This document shows, piece by piece, positions 1-7,183 of a stretch of DNA of 10,144 bases. This DNA comes from Oscillospiraceae bacterium (GTDB lineage Bacteria; Bacillota; Clostridia; Oscillospirales; Ruminococcaceae). The position numbers were made by a program, and so were the translations under genes. The DNA is taken from positions 1 through 10,144 of the forward strand of contig JAEDMD010000061.1 in the NCBI GenBank assembly GCA_016303195.1, written 5' to 3'. Positions within the stretch are counted from its first letter, which is position 1. Every line of letters starts with the position of its first letter. The notes beneath the pieces were generated by a model, which did not search any database, was not told the origin of the DNA, and saw nothing but the letters and a program-made list of their open reading frames with translations.

Positions 1-12
1 TGATCCCTTTGG

Positions 13-58
13 AAACCCGATGTTTGAGTTTCAGGCTTGATTCAAACTTTTTTGGCAG
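13..58 (+). repeat. Left copy of 46-bp inverted repeat bracketing the window
   Basis: This segment is the reverse complement of positions 10099-10144 with one mismatch (G at 55 against A). It contains an imperfect hairpin: GTTTGA at 22-27 pairs with TCAAAC at 42-47, with an inner TCA/TGA stem. The hairpin is followed by a run of T on the plus strand, so it could stop transcripts entering from the left. No gene lies in 1-140 apart from this repeat and the terminator at 104-134; 59-103 shows nothing recognisable. Match and orientation are read directly; terminator activity is inferred. Confidence 0.9.
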
Positions 59-103
59 TCCTTTTCAATTTTCAGCGAAACTGACACAATAACTACGAAT
101 TCC

Positions 104-134
104 AAATTAAAAGGGGCGCTCGGATAGCGCCCCT
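104..134 (-). terminator. Intrinsic terminator of the minus-strand operon
   Basis: AGGGGCGCT (112-120) and AGCGCCCCT (126-134) form a perfect 9-bp GC-rich stem with a 5-base loop. On the minus strand the stem is followed directly by TTTTAATTT (112-104). It lies 6 bases past the stop codon of the last operon gene, where a rho-independent terminator belongs. The flank ATTTTGCAGGG is shared with a hairpin at 8177-8204, so the terminator may derive from a dispersed hairpin family. Confidence 0.88.
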
Positions 135-140
135 GCAAAA

Positions 141-368
141 TTATTTTAGTGAGTTCAGCTTCTTCTGAAGCTCTATCATGTGGTTACGGCAGGCGGTTAT
201 CTCGCCCGTGTATTTGTTGAACCACTCAACATCCGATTCGTCAGGCTGTTCCTGCAAAAGGATCGCCTGAACCAGCGCCGACTGTGAACGTGAGCGCTTT
301 CTCTCAATCTCCTTTATCGTGGTCATACACAGCTTTATTTCCTTTTTAAGTCGCCTTTTTTCGCCCAT
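141..368 (-). CDS. Small charged helical protein of unknown function (75 aa)
   Basis: I do not recognise a family. The product is 75 residues, has no signal peptide or membrane segment, and is rich in Lys, Arg, Glu and Gln, so it is probably cytosolic and largely helical. The N-terminal 30 residues are strongly basic (KRRLKKE, ERKRSRS); the C-terminal part has heptad-like spacing of Ile, Leu and Met that could form a coiled coil. The ATG at 368 is preceded by GAGGAGG at good spacing, the best ribosome site in the operon, so it is very likely translated despite its size. It is the last gene of the operon, 19 bases after the stop of the preceding membrane protein and just before the terminator. 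An accessory or assembly partner of the membrane proteins encoded upstream is plausible but unproven. Confidence 0.72.
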   Translation of the reverse strand: MGEKRRLKKEIKLCMTTIKEIERKRSRSQSALVQAILLQEQPDESDVEWFNKYTGEITACRNHMIELQKKLNSLK

Positions 369-387
369 GTTCTTTCCTCCTCACGGC

Positions 388-822
388 TCAATGGCCTTTT
401 TTGTTGACAGACCCGACTATCTCGTCCGCCTCGTCATATCCCTTGTCAAGATCGGCATTGATGTCATTCACCGCCGTGTCAAGCTCTTTCAGCTTTTCAC
501 GCATCTGTTCGGGATATTTCATCAGACAGGTGGTTATCTCATTGACAGTCTGCTTCTGCCTTTCGGGTATATCCATCAGGAACGCAAAGGCATTTGCGGC
601 ACTCATATCGCTTACGATACGTGTGTACCGCAGGTCAAGATCGCCATCTGCGTTCACGTAAGACTGTATGTCCTCGCTGACTTTTTGCAGGTTCGTCCTG
701 TACTGACGGTGGTATGTCTCCTGCACCCGTCTTGTTTCGTCGATATACAGAGCAATGAATACCAGCAAAGCCAGAAATGTTATACCAAAGAGAATGAGCG
801 CTCTAATCATTCTCCTTTTCAT
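388..822 (-). CDS. Bitopic membrane protein with helical exported domain (144 aa), unknown function
   Basis: No family recognised. The N-terminus is basic (MKRRMIR), followed by one hydrophobic helix at about residues 8-27, then roughly 115 polar residues predicted helical and, by the positive-inside rule, outside the cytoplasm. It contains no catalytic motif I can name; the exported part resembles the helical bundles of sensor or scaffold proteins only in general character. The frame remains open upstream to a TTG at 840, but the ATG at 822 is preferred: it has AGGA seven bases upstream and puts the basic residues directly before the membrane helix. The gene overlaps the end of the 992-residue gene by 20 bases in another frame, a sign of translational coupling. 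It probably belongs to the same membrane assembly as the signal peptidase fusion encoded before it. Confidence 0.75.
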   Translation of the reverse strand: MKRRMIRALILFGITFLALLVFIALYIDETRRVQETYHRQYRTNLQKVSEDIQSYVNADGDLDLRYTRIVSDMSAANAFAFLMDIPERQKQTVNEITTCLMKYPEQMREKLKELDTAVNDINADLDKGYDEADEIVGSVNKKGH

Positions 823-3781
823 CAGTTTTTCCTGATTCAACCGTATTCACCTCATCTTCTGCGGTAAAGCCTGTTTCGGCAAGTCTGCGCTTTTCAGCCT
901 CGATGGCCTCACGTATTGCCGCTTCACGCTGTTTTTCCGCAATTTCTTTCTGTTCCTCAGCGGCTTTTCTGCCCAGCTTCATCAATGACCTTGTTTCATA
1001 AAGGGCGATCACCGACATTGTTATCATCACCAGCAGAAGGAGAATTTTCCTTGCATTTGCGAAACTGCTGACCCACATGAAAAATCTTGCCTTGCCCGTG
1101 TATTTTCCCACGATGCGCTCAGGCGAAACGCTCACGCTGTCGTCAACGGGATTTGCGTCACCTCTTGTGATGAATCTGCCGTCGGGCTCAATGCCTGCGA
1201 TCCTGTGAGTCACAAGCAGTCCGCTGATATCGCTCTGCTCGGAGTAGAACGAAATGATATCGCCCTTTCTGAGAGTATCGGTATCAGTCTTTTCGACGAT
1301 AATATAATCGCCCACATGGATGGACGGCTCCATACTTCCCGTAACGACTTTGAGAACGCTCTTTCCGAACACGTTCACAGCCTTTCCACGGGCGGAGCAT
1401 ATCATGACGTAAGCGGTGAAAATAACTGATATCGCCAGAATCACGCTCACAATGATGTTTGATATCTTAGTGACCTTTTTATTTTCTTCTTCCTTTTCGG
1501 AAGCAGATGAAGCCGCCTTTGCTTGTTCCTCATTCTGTCTGAGAGCATCTGCAAATTCCTTTCTCTCACGGCGGCGTGTCTCAACGGCACGAATAGCCTT
1601 GCTGAACAGATTTACATGGTACTCTCTGTACAGGCGCTTCATCTCGATGTCTATCTCACGCTGTTCCTCAGGAGTTCTCACAGGCGGAGTATAGGCAGGT
1701 TTCGGCTTGTTTTTCTGCTCGATGCGCTTTTTGCGCTTGAACTTCATATCGCTGATAAAGCGCATAAAGTCGTATTTCAGGCTGTGGCCGTACTTTCGGT
1801 AGTAGACCTCCATATCCTTTCTTGCCTGATCTTCCGCATCCTTCTGAGCCTGCTTTGCCTTTTTCTCGGCAAGGAGCTTCTTGTACAGCGGATTATCCGT
1901 ATCCTCGTGTATAACACCGAAAACGACTGCAAGGATATGGCGGATGAGCCTGATGAGGACGTAGATGGGATTCCATGAATATTCACGGTATATCTCCTTA
2001 AAGGGCTTATTCTCGAAATGCTGTCTTTCAGCTTTGAGACGCTGAGCCCGTTCAGCCTCGGCTCTTTCCTTTTCACGCTTCTGCTGTTCCAGCTTCATAC
2101 GTGCGGCAACAGCACGGGGATCTTCGATGCTTTCCTCGTCGGGATTCTCCTCCATAGCGGCTCTTGCTTCCTCGATCTCCTCCTCGGTGACTTCTTCGTA
2201 AGCCTGCTTTTCAAGCTCAGCCTCATCGGGAGCATTGTTGAGAGCATCCTCATCCATTCCCTCAGCACCGCCAAGCTCGGCACGTGCCATTTCCTTGTTT
2301 TCTTCGATTTTTCTGCGTTCAGCCTCGATGCGTTCTTCTTCCTCACGCTTCAGGCGTTCTTCTTCCTCACGCTTACGCTGTTCTTCCTCACGTATGCGTA
2401 TCTGCTCAAGACGGGCAAGACGCTCCTGTTCGAGACGTTCACGCTCACGCTCCTCAGCCTCCTGCTCGGCACGTTTCTGCTCAAGCATTTCCTGAACACG
2501 GCGTTCTTCTTCCTCTTTCTCGATGCGTATGCGTTCCAGTTCGGCACGGCGAGCTTCCTCGATGCGCTGTTGTTCACGCAGACGTTCTTCCTCCTCGGCA
2601 CGTATCTTAGCTTCTTCGAGGCGCTTTTTCTCCTGCTCTGCGATATAAGCAGTCTCGATATTTATGACCTCGGTTATCTGCTCGAACATGAGAGTAAGGT
2701 CGGGAGGGAGTTTCTTTTCCAGCTTGAAATCCGCATCGGAAGCGATATATCCTGCCACAGCCTCGGCGGTGACGCTGTAATCAGCCGTCAGTTCATTGTC
2801 AAATTTCTTGACTATCTTCGGGGACATGGGCTTCAGCTTCCGTGATTTCAGCTCTTTCAGCTTGTCGGCATTGTCTGCGTTCATGTATGAGCGGAACAGC
2901 AGAAGATTCAGGGCGACCAGCTTGTAAAAATCATTAACATATGCCTTTTCAGGCTGTACAGCGGTATTCTGCACATTTATCTCATAGCCCACCTTGTCGT
3001 AGCTTTCGATGTACTGCCACAGTGTCAGACAGGCTTTGAGGTCAACATTCTTCATGATGGCATTGGTACGCATAACAGGCGGACGGATGTAGGTATTTCC
3101 CAATGTCTGGCAAAGGACAGAGCCTTTGTAGCCTTCGATGGCTTTTTTCAGCTTTTCGACTCTCTGCCATACGGTCATGCCGTTGGAATCGTAGGAATCG
3201 AGGCTGTCAACAGTCTCTATCTTCACATCCACTTTCATTTTTCCGCCCTTGCCGTCCTCCAGCACAGTATCGTAGCCGAGGGAGAATACCTCCTCATCCT
3301 TAGCCACCTGCGCCAGCTTCTCGTAACGGGTATTGATGAAGATATACAGCCTGTCCACAAGAGTATTGACGAACTTGTTCTCATAGGTCATGAGACTTTC
3401 TTCCTTGTGGACATTGAGTATCTTTGACGGAGTTATCTTGCCCGTTTTCCTGTCGATGCTCTGTATGAGGTCGGTATGCTGGGCAAGGTGCTTGACGGAC
3501 TCGACGGTTATTTTCTTGGAAAGAGCGATCGGCACGACTTCCTCAACGTCCTCGATGGTTCGTCTCGGACTTCTCAGGAAGTTATCCACATGGAGGATGC
3601 CGTTTTCGATGGCTTCAACCCATGAAACGTCGATAGCTTTCTCCATTATCTTCTTGTTGAAAGCGAAAGTGTTCCTGCTTGCGTTTATGAGAGAATCAAG
3701 TGAACTGTACAGTTCATCATCATCAAATGCATCTGTAAGCTCGGAAAATTCCCGATACCATTTTTCATATGCTTCGTCCAC
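803..3781 (-). CDS. DUF2357/McrC-N-like region fused to long coiled coil and S26B signal peptidase (992 aa)
   Basis: Three blocks are visible. Residues 1-375 are globular, with a YENKF motif (133-137) in a helix, as in DUF2357/McrC-type proteins; this assignment is tentative. Residues 378-586 are an almost uninterrupted Glu/Arg/Lys coiled coil. A hydrophobic stretch at 603-624 may touch the membrane. Residues 776-796 and 913-930 are membrane helices flanking a clear S26B signal peptidase domain: Ser816 in TGSMEP, His859 in THRI, and Asp875 or Asp880/881 in the RGDANPVDD segment, the Ser-His-Asp set of the SipW/ER type. A charged cytoplasmic tail follows. I find no PD-(D/E)XK nuclease motif, unlike McrC. 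The start is GTG at 3781, supported by AGGTGAG six bases upstream. It lies 26 bases after the McrB-like gene, the neighbour expected of an McrC partner. Membrane topology and partnership are inferred. Confidence 0.85.
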   Translation of the reverse strand: MDEAYEKWYREFSELTDAFDDDELYSSLDSLINASRNTFAFNKKIMEKAIDVSWVEAIENGILHVDNFLRSPRRTIEDVEEVVPIALSKKITVESVKHLAQHTDLIQSIDRKTGKITPSKILNVHKEESLMTYENKFVNTLVDRLYIFINTRYEKLAQVAKDEEVFSLGYDTVLEDGKGGKMKVDVKIETVDSLDSYDSNGMTVWQRVEKLKKAIEGYKGSVLCQTLGNTYIRPPVMRTNAIMKNVDLKACLTLWQYIESYDKVGYEINVQNTAVQPEKAYVNDFYKLVALNLLLFRSYMNADNADKLKELKSRKLKPMSPKIVKKFDNELTADYSVTAEAVAGYIASDADFKLEKKLPPDLTLMFEQITEVINIETAYIAEQEKKRLEEAKIRAEEEERLREQQRIEEARRAELERIRIEKEEEERRVQEMLEQKRAEQEAEERERERLEQERLARLEQIRIREEEQRKREEEERLKREEEERIEAERRKIEENKEMARAELGGAEGMDEDALNNAPDEAELEKQAYEEVTEEEIEEARAAMEENPDEESIEDPRAVAARMKLEQQKREKERAEAERAQRLKAERQHFENKPFKEIYREYSWNPIYVLIRLIRHILAVVFGVIHEDTDNPLYKKLLAEKKAKQAQKDAEDQARKDMEVYYRKYGHSLKYDFMRFISDMKFKRKKRIEQKNKPKPAYTPPVRTPEEQREIDIEMKRLYREYHVNLFSKAIRAVETRRRERKEFADALRQNEEQAKAASSASEKEEENKKVTKISNIIVSVILAISVIFTAYVMICSARGKAVNVFGKSVLKVVTGSMEPSIHVGDYIIVEKTDTDTLRKGDIISFYSEQSDISGLLVTHRIAGIEPDGRFITRGDANPVDDSVSVSPERIVGKYTGKARFFMWVSSFANARKILLLLVMITMSVIALYETRSLMKLGRKAAEEQKEIAEKQREAAIREAIEAEKRRLAETGFTAEDEVNTVESGKTDEKEND
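2330..2377. repeat. Two tandem 24-bp units inside the coiled-coil coding region
   Basis: Units at 2330-2353 and 2354-2377 differ only in their last three bases, and a shorter degenerate copy follows at 2378-2398. They encode repeated REEEER-type blocks of the coiled coil. The unit length is a multiple of three, so gain or loss of a unit keeps the frame and could change coiled-coil length between strains. Confidence 0.7.
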
Positions 3782-3807
3782 TTATTCTCACCTGCGCTTT
3801 ATCCGAA

Positions 3808-5394
3808 TCAGAACAGCTTCTGGAGTCTTTCAAGGTAAGCTATTGATTCGTTCATTTTATTTTTACCGAAAATTTTTGTTATGTACTGGCAAAGTTCACG
3901 GAGTTCCTCACGGAGCATAGCCAGATTGAGAGATTCAAACTTTCTGAATATCTTGGTAGCAAGCACATAGTCGATGCCGTCCAGTTCATCGCCTCCGCAG
4001 GCAACATAAACGGGCACGAACAGGTTCATCTGCTTGAGGATACGGTTACCGAAAGCAACTCTCAGCTTTTCGATCACCCAGAGGTCAAGCTGCTGTATCT
4101 TCTTGAGATTTTCCTGAGAGATGGGGTACTTGTCGAATGCCTCTTTGAAAAGCTGGTCCAGATGGCTGAATCCCAGATTCATAGGCGGAGTATCGGGAGC
4201 CTCGAACGCAACGCCCTTAGCATCCAGATTGATAGGCTGGGCACGGTCATAGACCTTATCCGAGATAGCGAAAGTTGAGTCATCGTTGTTAGCAGTACCG
4301 ATATACCAGATATTCTGCGGAATGACGATCTTGCCCTTGTCCAGCTTCACAGGGTCGGTACTCCACACATTGGGGACGATATCCAGCTCCCACTCGTCAG
4401 CGTTAGGCATTTCGAGGATGGAGAGCATTTCTGCGAAGTAGTACTCGACACGGGCGATGTTCATTTCGTCGAGGAGTATGAGGTTTACATCGTTGTTGTA
4501 GTTTGATGAATAGATACGTTTCAGAACTTCAGTTTCGTTGAAGTTCTTGGTAAATTCGTTGAAGTAACCGAAAAGCTCGGTACGGTCACGCCATGAAGGC
4601 TGAACGGATGCGATAGTTGTATCCACCTGAAGGAACTTACCGAAAGAGTACGGGAGAGAGGTCTTACCTGTACCTGAGATACCCTGAAGGATAATGAGCT
4701 TCGTTGAAGCCATACCTGCAAGGAAAAGACGTATAGTTTTCGGCTCATAGTAGAGCTTCATGCGTGAGCAGGCGAAATTCCTGAACCTGTCAACAAGGTC
4801 GGGAAGCGTGATATCGTCCTCATACTGCGGAGGCTCGTAGGTCTTGTAGAAGTTGTCCACCTCGATGAGTTTTGAGAATCTGAAATCCGAGGTCTGGATA
4901 ACACCGCTTTCCGCAACAGCAGGCTGAAGCTCTGCCCCCTCGCCGTTTGCCTCGCCGTCCGTCAGCGCAGACGCAGAACCGTCCGCAAGAGAAAGCCCCG
5001 CCGCACCTGCCGGAAGTCCCATCTGCGAGACTTTCATCGCCATTATCTCGTCCTTTTCCTTAGCCATTTTCATGACCTTGCGCTGTAAGTCGGAAATTTC
5101 CTCCAGCAAGTCCTCATTGCTGACGATGGAATGGCGGAAACGGATATATTTTCTGACAGCAAGGACTATCATGAACAGTATGAGCGCATAGATAGCCACT
5201 ACTAATATTATTGCGAGGATCGACAGCACCCAGCTCAGAGCGCTGTAATCCTGTGAATACTCCTTGAAAATATTGATATAATTCTTGATATTGAATATCT
5301 GTTTCAGACCGCTTCCGAAACCACGGATTATACTGGCATAACCCTTGAGCATTTCTGACATGAATGCAAAAAACCATTTCAGGAATCCGTTCAT
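3808..5394 (-). CDS. Membrane-anchored McrB-like AAA+ NTPase (528 aa)
   Basis: The C-terminal 330 residues are a McrB-family AAA+ domain: Walker A GISGTGKTS (Lys244), Walker B LILLDEMN (Asp309, Glu310) continuing into the McrB-like IARVEYYFAEML, and the GTANNDDS segment (369-372), which matches the MNxxD signature used by McrB-type enzymes for guanine nucleotides. GTP preference is inferred from the family. The N-terminus differs from McrB: no DNA-binding domain is seen. Instead there is an amphipathic stretch (1-50), a long membrane helix (about 53-80), a basic RKYIRFRH flank and a short coiled coil. The NTPase domain should therefore sit on the cytoplasmic face of the membrane. The ATG at 5394 has a weak GGGTGGG site. 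The gene directly precedes the DUF2357-like fusion, the usual McrB-then-McrC order. It probably remodels or drives that partner; DNA restriction is not supported by visible domains. Confidence 0.88.
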   Translation of the reverse strand: MNGFLKWFFAFMSEMLKGYASIIRGFGSGLKQIFNIKNYINIFKEYSQDYSALSWVLSILAIILVVAIYALILFMIVLAVRKYIRFRHSIVSNEDLLEEISDLQRKVMKMAKEKDEIMAMKVSQMGLPAGAAGLSLADGSASALTDGEANGEGAELQPAVAESGVIQTSDFRFSKLIEVDNFYKTYEPPQYEDDITLPDLVDRFRNFACSRMKLYYEPKTIRLFLAGMASTKLIILQGISGTGKTSLPYSFGKFLQVDTTIASVQPSWRDRTELFGYFNEFTKNFNETEVLKRIYSSNYNNDVNLILLDEMNIARVEYYFAEMLSILEMPNADEWELDIVPNVWSTDPVKLDKGKIVIPQNIWYIGTANNDDSTFAISDKVYDRAQPINLDAKGVAFEAPDTPPMNLGFSHLDQLFKEAFDKYPISQENLKKIQQLDLWVIEKLRVAFGNRILKQMNLFVPVYVACGGDELDGIDYVLATKIFRKFESLNLAMLREELRELCQYITKIFGKNKMNESIAYLERLQKLF

Positions 5395-5416
5395 ACACTA
5401 ACCCACCCATCTATCG

Positions 5417-5435
5417 GGAGCGCTTTCCACGCTCC
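5417..5435 (-). other. Hairpin between signal peptidase and McrB-like genes
   Basis: GGAGCG (5417-5422) and CGCTCC (5430-5435) form a 6-bp stem with a 7-base loop in the 53-base gap between two operon genes. No T-run follows on the minus strand, so it is not a terminator. It could be an mRNA processing or stability element; this is inference. Confidence 0.4.
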
Positions 5436-5447
5436 GCAAACAGCAGT

Positions 5448-6401
5448 TTACTCTGTTTTCTCTGTTATTTCTTCAACTTTTTCTTCGTCGGCTGTATCCT
5501 TTATTTCCTCAGCCTTTTCTGTCACTGTTTCAGCGGCATCCTCAGCCTTTTCCTTTACAGCCTCAGCCTCGTCTGCTATTTTGTCGGCAGCGGGCTTTGC
5601 TTCGTCAATGAGCTTTTCAACAGCTTCTTTATTCTCGTCATTGGAGCGCTTTCCTGCATATTCAGCCAACTCCTCCGCATCCTTTACGGCTTCGGAAACA
5701 GCCTCGCTTGTCTCTGCAAGCTCCTTAGTTGACTTTTCAGCGGCATCCTTTGCATCCTTAGCCGCTTCATCGGCAGCAGCCTTCTGGCTTGCGAGGTATT
5801 CCTCAACGGCACGGCGCTTTATCTCCTCCTCGTCGAAATCCGCACCTGCTGTAACAGGACGCTTTGTTTCGATGAGTGTAACGATGAACTTGTAAAGCTC
5901 GAACAGGAAGAACAGCGCCATCGGGATGAGTATGCACACGAAAAATCCTTTCTTGGTGCGGAGGAAGCTGAAAAACTTTCCTATACCGCCGACCTTGAAC
6001 TCAGTCCATTTTCCGATAACATCGCCTGCGTATGCAGGGAGAGTATCGTCGAGATTGTTGTTATCGCCTCGTGTAACGAAACTTCTTGTGCTTTCAAACT
6101 CGTTGATATCAACTATTCTATGGGTATTCTTCACTTTCTTTCCGTCGATGATCGTCCAGAAAGTGATAACATCGCCTTTTTGCAGTGAATTTATGTCATC
6201 CACTTCCCTGCATACAATGAGGTCATTCTTGCTGAAAGTGGGCTTCATGGAGTCTGATTCTACTGTCAGGGGGATGAATCCCATAAGATTGGCAACACCG
6301 TTGTTCCTGCCCGATGAAAAAACGATGAGGGTAGTCAGGAATGCCAATATCAGGACAAGCCATGCTAACACGTTTACAACTATACTTACTGCCTTTTTCA
6401 T
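5448..6401 (-). CDS. S26B (SipW-type) signal peptidase with long acidic Ala-rich tail (317 aa)
   Basis: This is a membrane protease that removes signal peptides from exported proteins. An N-terminal helix (about 5-29) is followed by the S26 domain: Ser51 in SDSMKP, His94 in THRI, and Asp113 or Asp118/119 in RGDNNNLDD. His in place of the usual bacterial Lys marks the S26B class, which includes Bacillus SipW. A second helix spans about 152-172. The remaining 130 residues form an unusual cytoplasmic tail very rich in Ala, Glu, Lys and Asp, probably coiled coil; it is absent from typical S26B enzymes of about 180-200 residues. The start is ATG with AAAGGAGT upstream, overlapping the stop of the preceding gene (gap 15 bases). 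The preceding gene encodes a possible exported substrate, and a second S26B domain lies two genes downstream. The tail may dock it to the coiled coil of that fusion protein. Confidence 0.9.
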   Translation of the reverse strand: MKKAVSIVVNVLAWLVLILAFLTTLIVFSSGRNNGVANLMGFIPLTVESDSMKPTFSKNDLIVCREVDDINSLQKGDVITFWTIIDGKKVKNTHRIVDINEFESTRSFVTRGDNNNLDDTLPAYAGDVIGKWTEFKVGGIGKFFSFLRTKKGFFVCILIPMALFFLFELYKFIVTLIETKRPVTAGADFDEEEIKRRAVEEYLASQKAAADEAAKDAKDAAEKSTKELAETSEAVSEAVKDAEELAEYAGKRSNDENKEAVEKLIDEAKPAADKIADEAEAVKEKAEDAAETVTEKAEEIKDTADEEKVEEITEKTE

Positions 6402-6416
6402 TTTTTAATTACTCCT

Positions 6417-7178
6417 TTAAGTTGATTCAATAATTTTGAAATCCATTCCGAGTTTCAAAGTTCCGCCGATGATATTGTCCAGACAATCGGGGTCGTTTCC
6501 TTCAAGCCATATCACTATGGTATATTTGTCCTTTGCCTTTGACTCAAAGCCTTCTGCCGAGGTTCGCATTACAATAGTTGAGGAAAGGAATTCGCTGTCG
6601 CAGTCGCTTTCCATACCGCCTCCGTTGGATTTTGTCTTGCCGTAAACGGTTTTTTCGCCGTTTTTGTAGACCGCCACACGGACAGCTTCGTCAACATTCT
6701 TTGTAACGTTTTCAATGGTCATCTCGCCTTCATAGGAGATGGTATCGTCGCCCGAATTGATAAGGTAGAAGGTGTAGGCTATAAAGCTGTCGCCGTTATG
6801 GCTTCCGTTGACCATATCAATATTATCGGGGAGATCATTTCCGCTGATGTTCGTCATGTCGTAAACGATATCCGCATTGAGTACAGCCTCCGCCCTGTTG
6901 TATTCGGGAGTCTCGGACAGTGCAAGTCCCTGCTGTATCATATCGTATTTATTGACCTTGACAGTAAAACTGCCGAATTTGTCATAAAAATAAGATATCG
7001 CATAAGCCACGGCAACGATCAGGATAAGTATGACCGCCAGAAGCGCAAGCACCCTCATAAGAATGACATACCGCTTCGCCTCTTTTGCAGTTCTTCTGAG
7101 TTCAAGGACATCAATAACTTTATTATCCTTATCCACGCTGAACTCTCCATTCTCATTTTTCTTTGACTTCTTTGACAT
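6417..7178 (-). CDS. Single-pass membrane protein with exported beta-rich domain, possibly TasA-like (253 aa)
   Basis: A basic cytoplasmic N-terminus of 37 residues precedes a hydrophobic helix (about 38-62); the remaining 190 residues are predicted exported and beta-rich. The C-terminal IWLEGNDPDC segment followed by a Gly-rich turn and alternating hydrophobics (LKLGMDFKI) resembles proteins encoded beside SipW-type signal peptidases in clostridia, as TasA is in Bacillus. I offer TasA-like as a tentative call only. The ATG at 7178 is chosen because it follows the previous stop by 5 bases; the open frame extends to 7259 but that would overlap the EAL gene by 76 bases. The ribosome site is only a weak purine run, which fits translational coupling. 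Being next to the S26B peptidase gene, this is the best candidate for its substrate or for an anchored surface subunit. Whether it is cleaved after the helix cannot be seen. Confidence 0.8.
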   Translation of the reverse strand: MSKKSKKNENGEFSVDKDNKVIDVLELRRTAKEAKRYVILMRVLALLAVILILIVAVAYAISYFYDKFGSFTVKVNKYDMIQQGLALSETPEYNRAEAVLNADIVYDMTNISGNDLPDNIDMVNGSHNGDSFIAYTFYLINSGDDTISYEGEMTIENVTKNVDEAVRVAVYKNGEKTVYGKTKSNGGGMESDCDSEFLSSTIVMRTSAEGFESKAKDKYTIVIWLEGNDPDCLDNIIGGTLKLGMDFKIIEST

Positions 7179-7183
7179 AGTAT

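Noticed and set aside
388..840. TTG start at 840 for the 144-aa membrane protein
   Set aside because: The ATG at 822 has AGGA at good spacing and places basic residues right before the membrane helix.
319..867. Plus-strand open frame opposite the small membrane protein gene
   Set aside because: Antisense to a well-placed operon gene with its own ribosome site; composition and lack of a plausible start signal argue against it.
2018..2845. Long plus-strand open frame rich in Leu and Phe
   Set aside because: It is the antisense of the Glu/Lys/Arg coiled coil; Glu and Lys codons read backwards give Phe and Leu. No ribosome site or promoter, and the minus-strand gene is clear.
803..3781. Classical McrBC restriction with a DNA-cutting partner
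   Set aside because: No PD-(D/E)XK pattern could be seen by eye in the 992-aa protein, which instead ends in a signal peptidase domain; a profile search would settle this.
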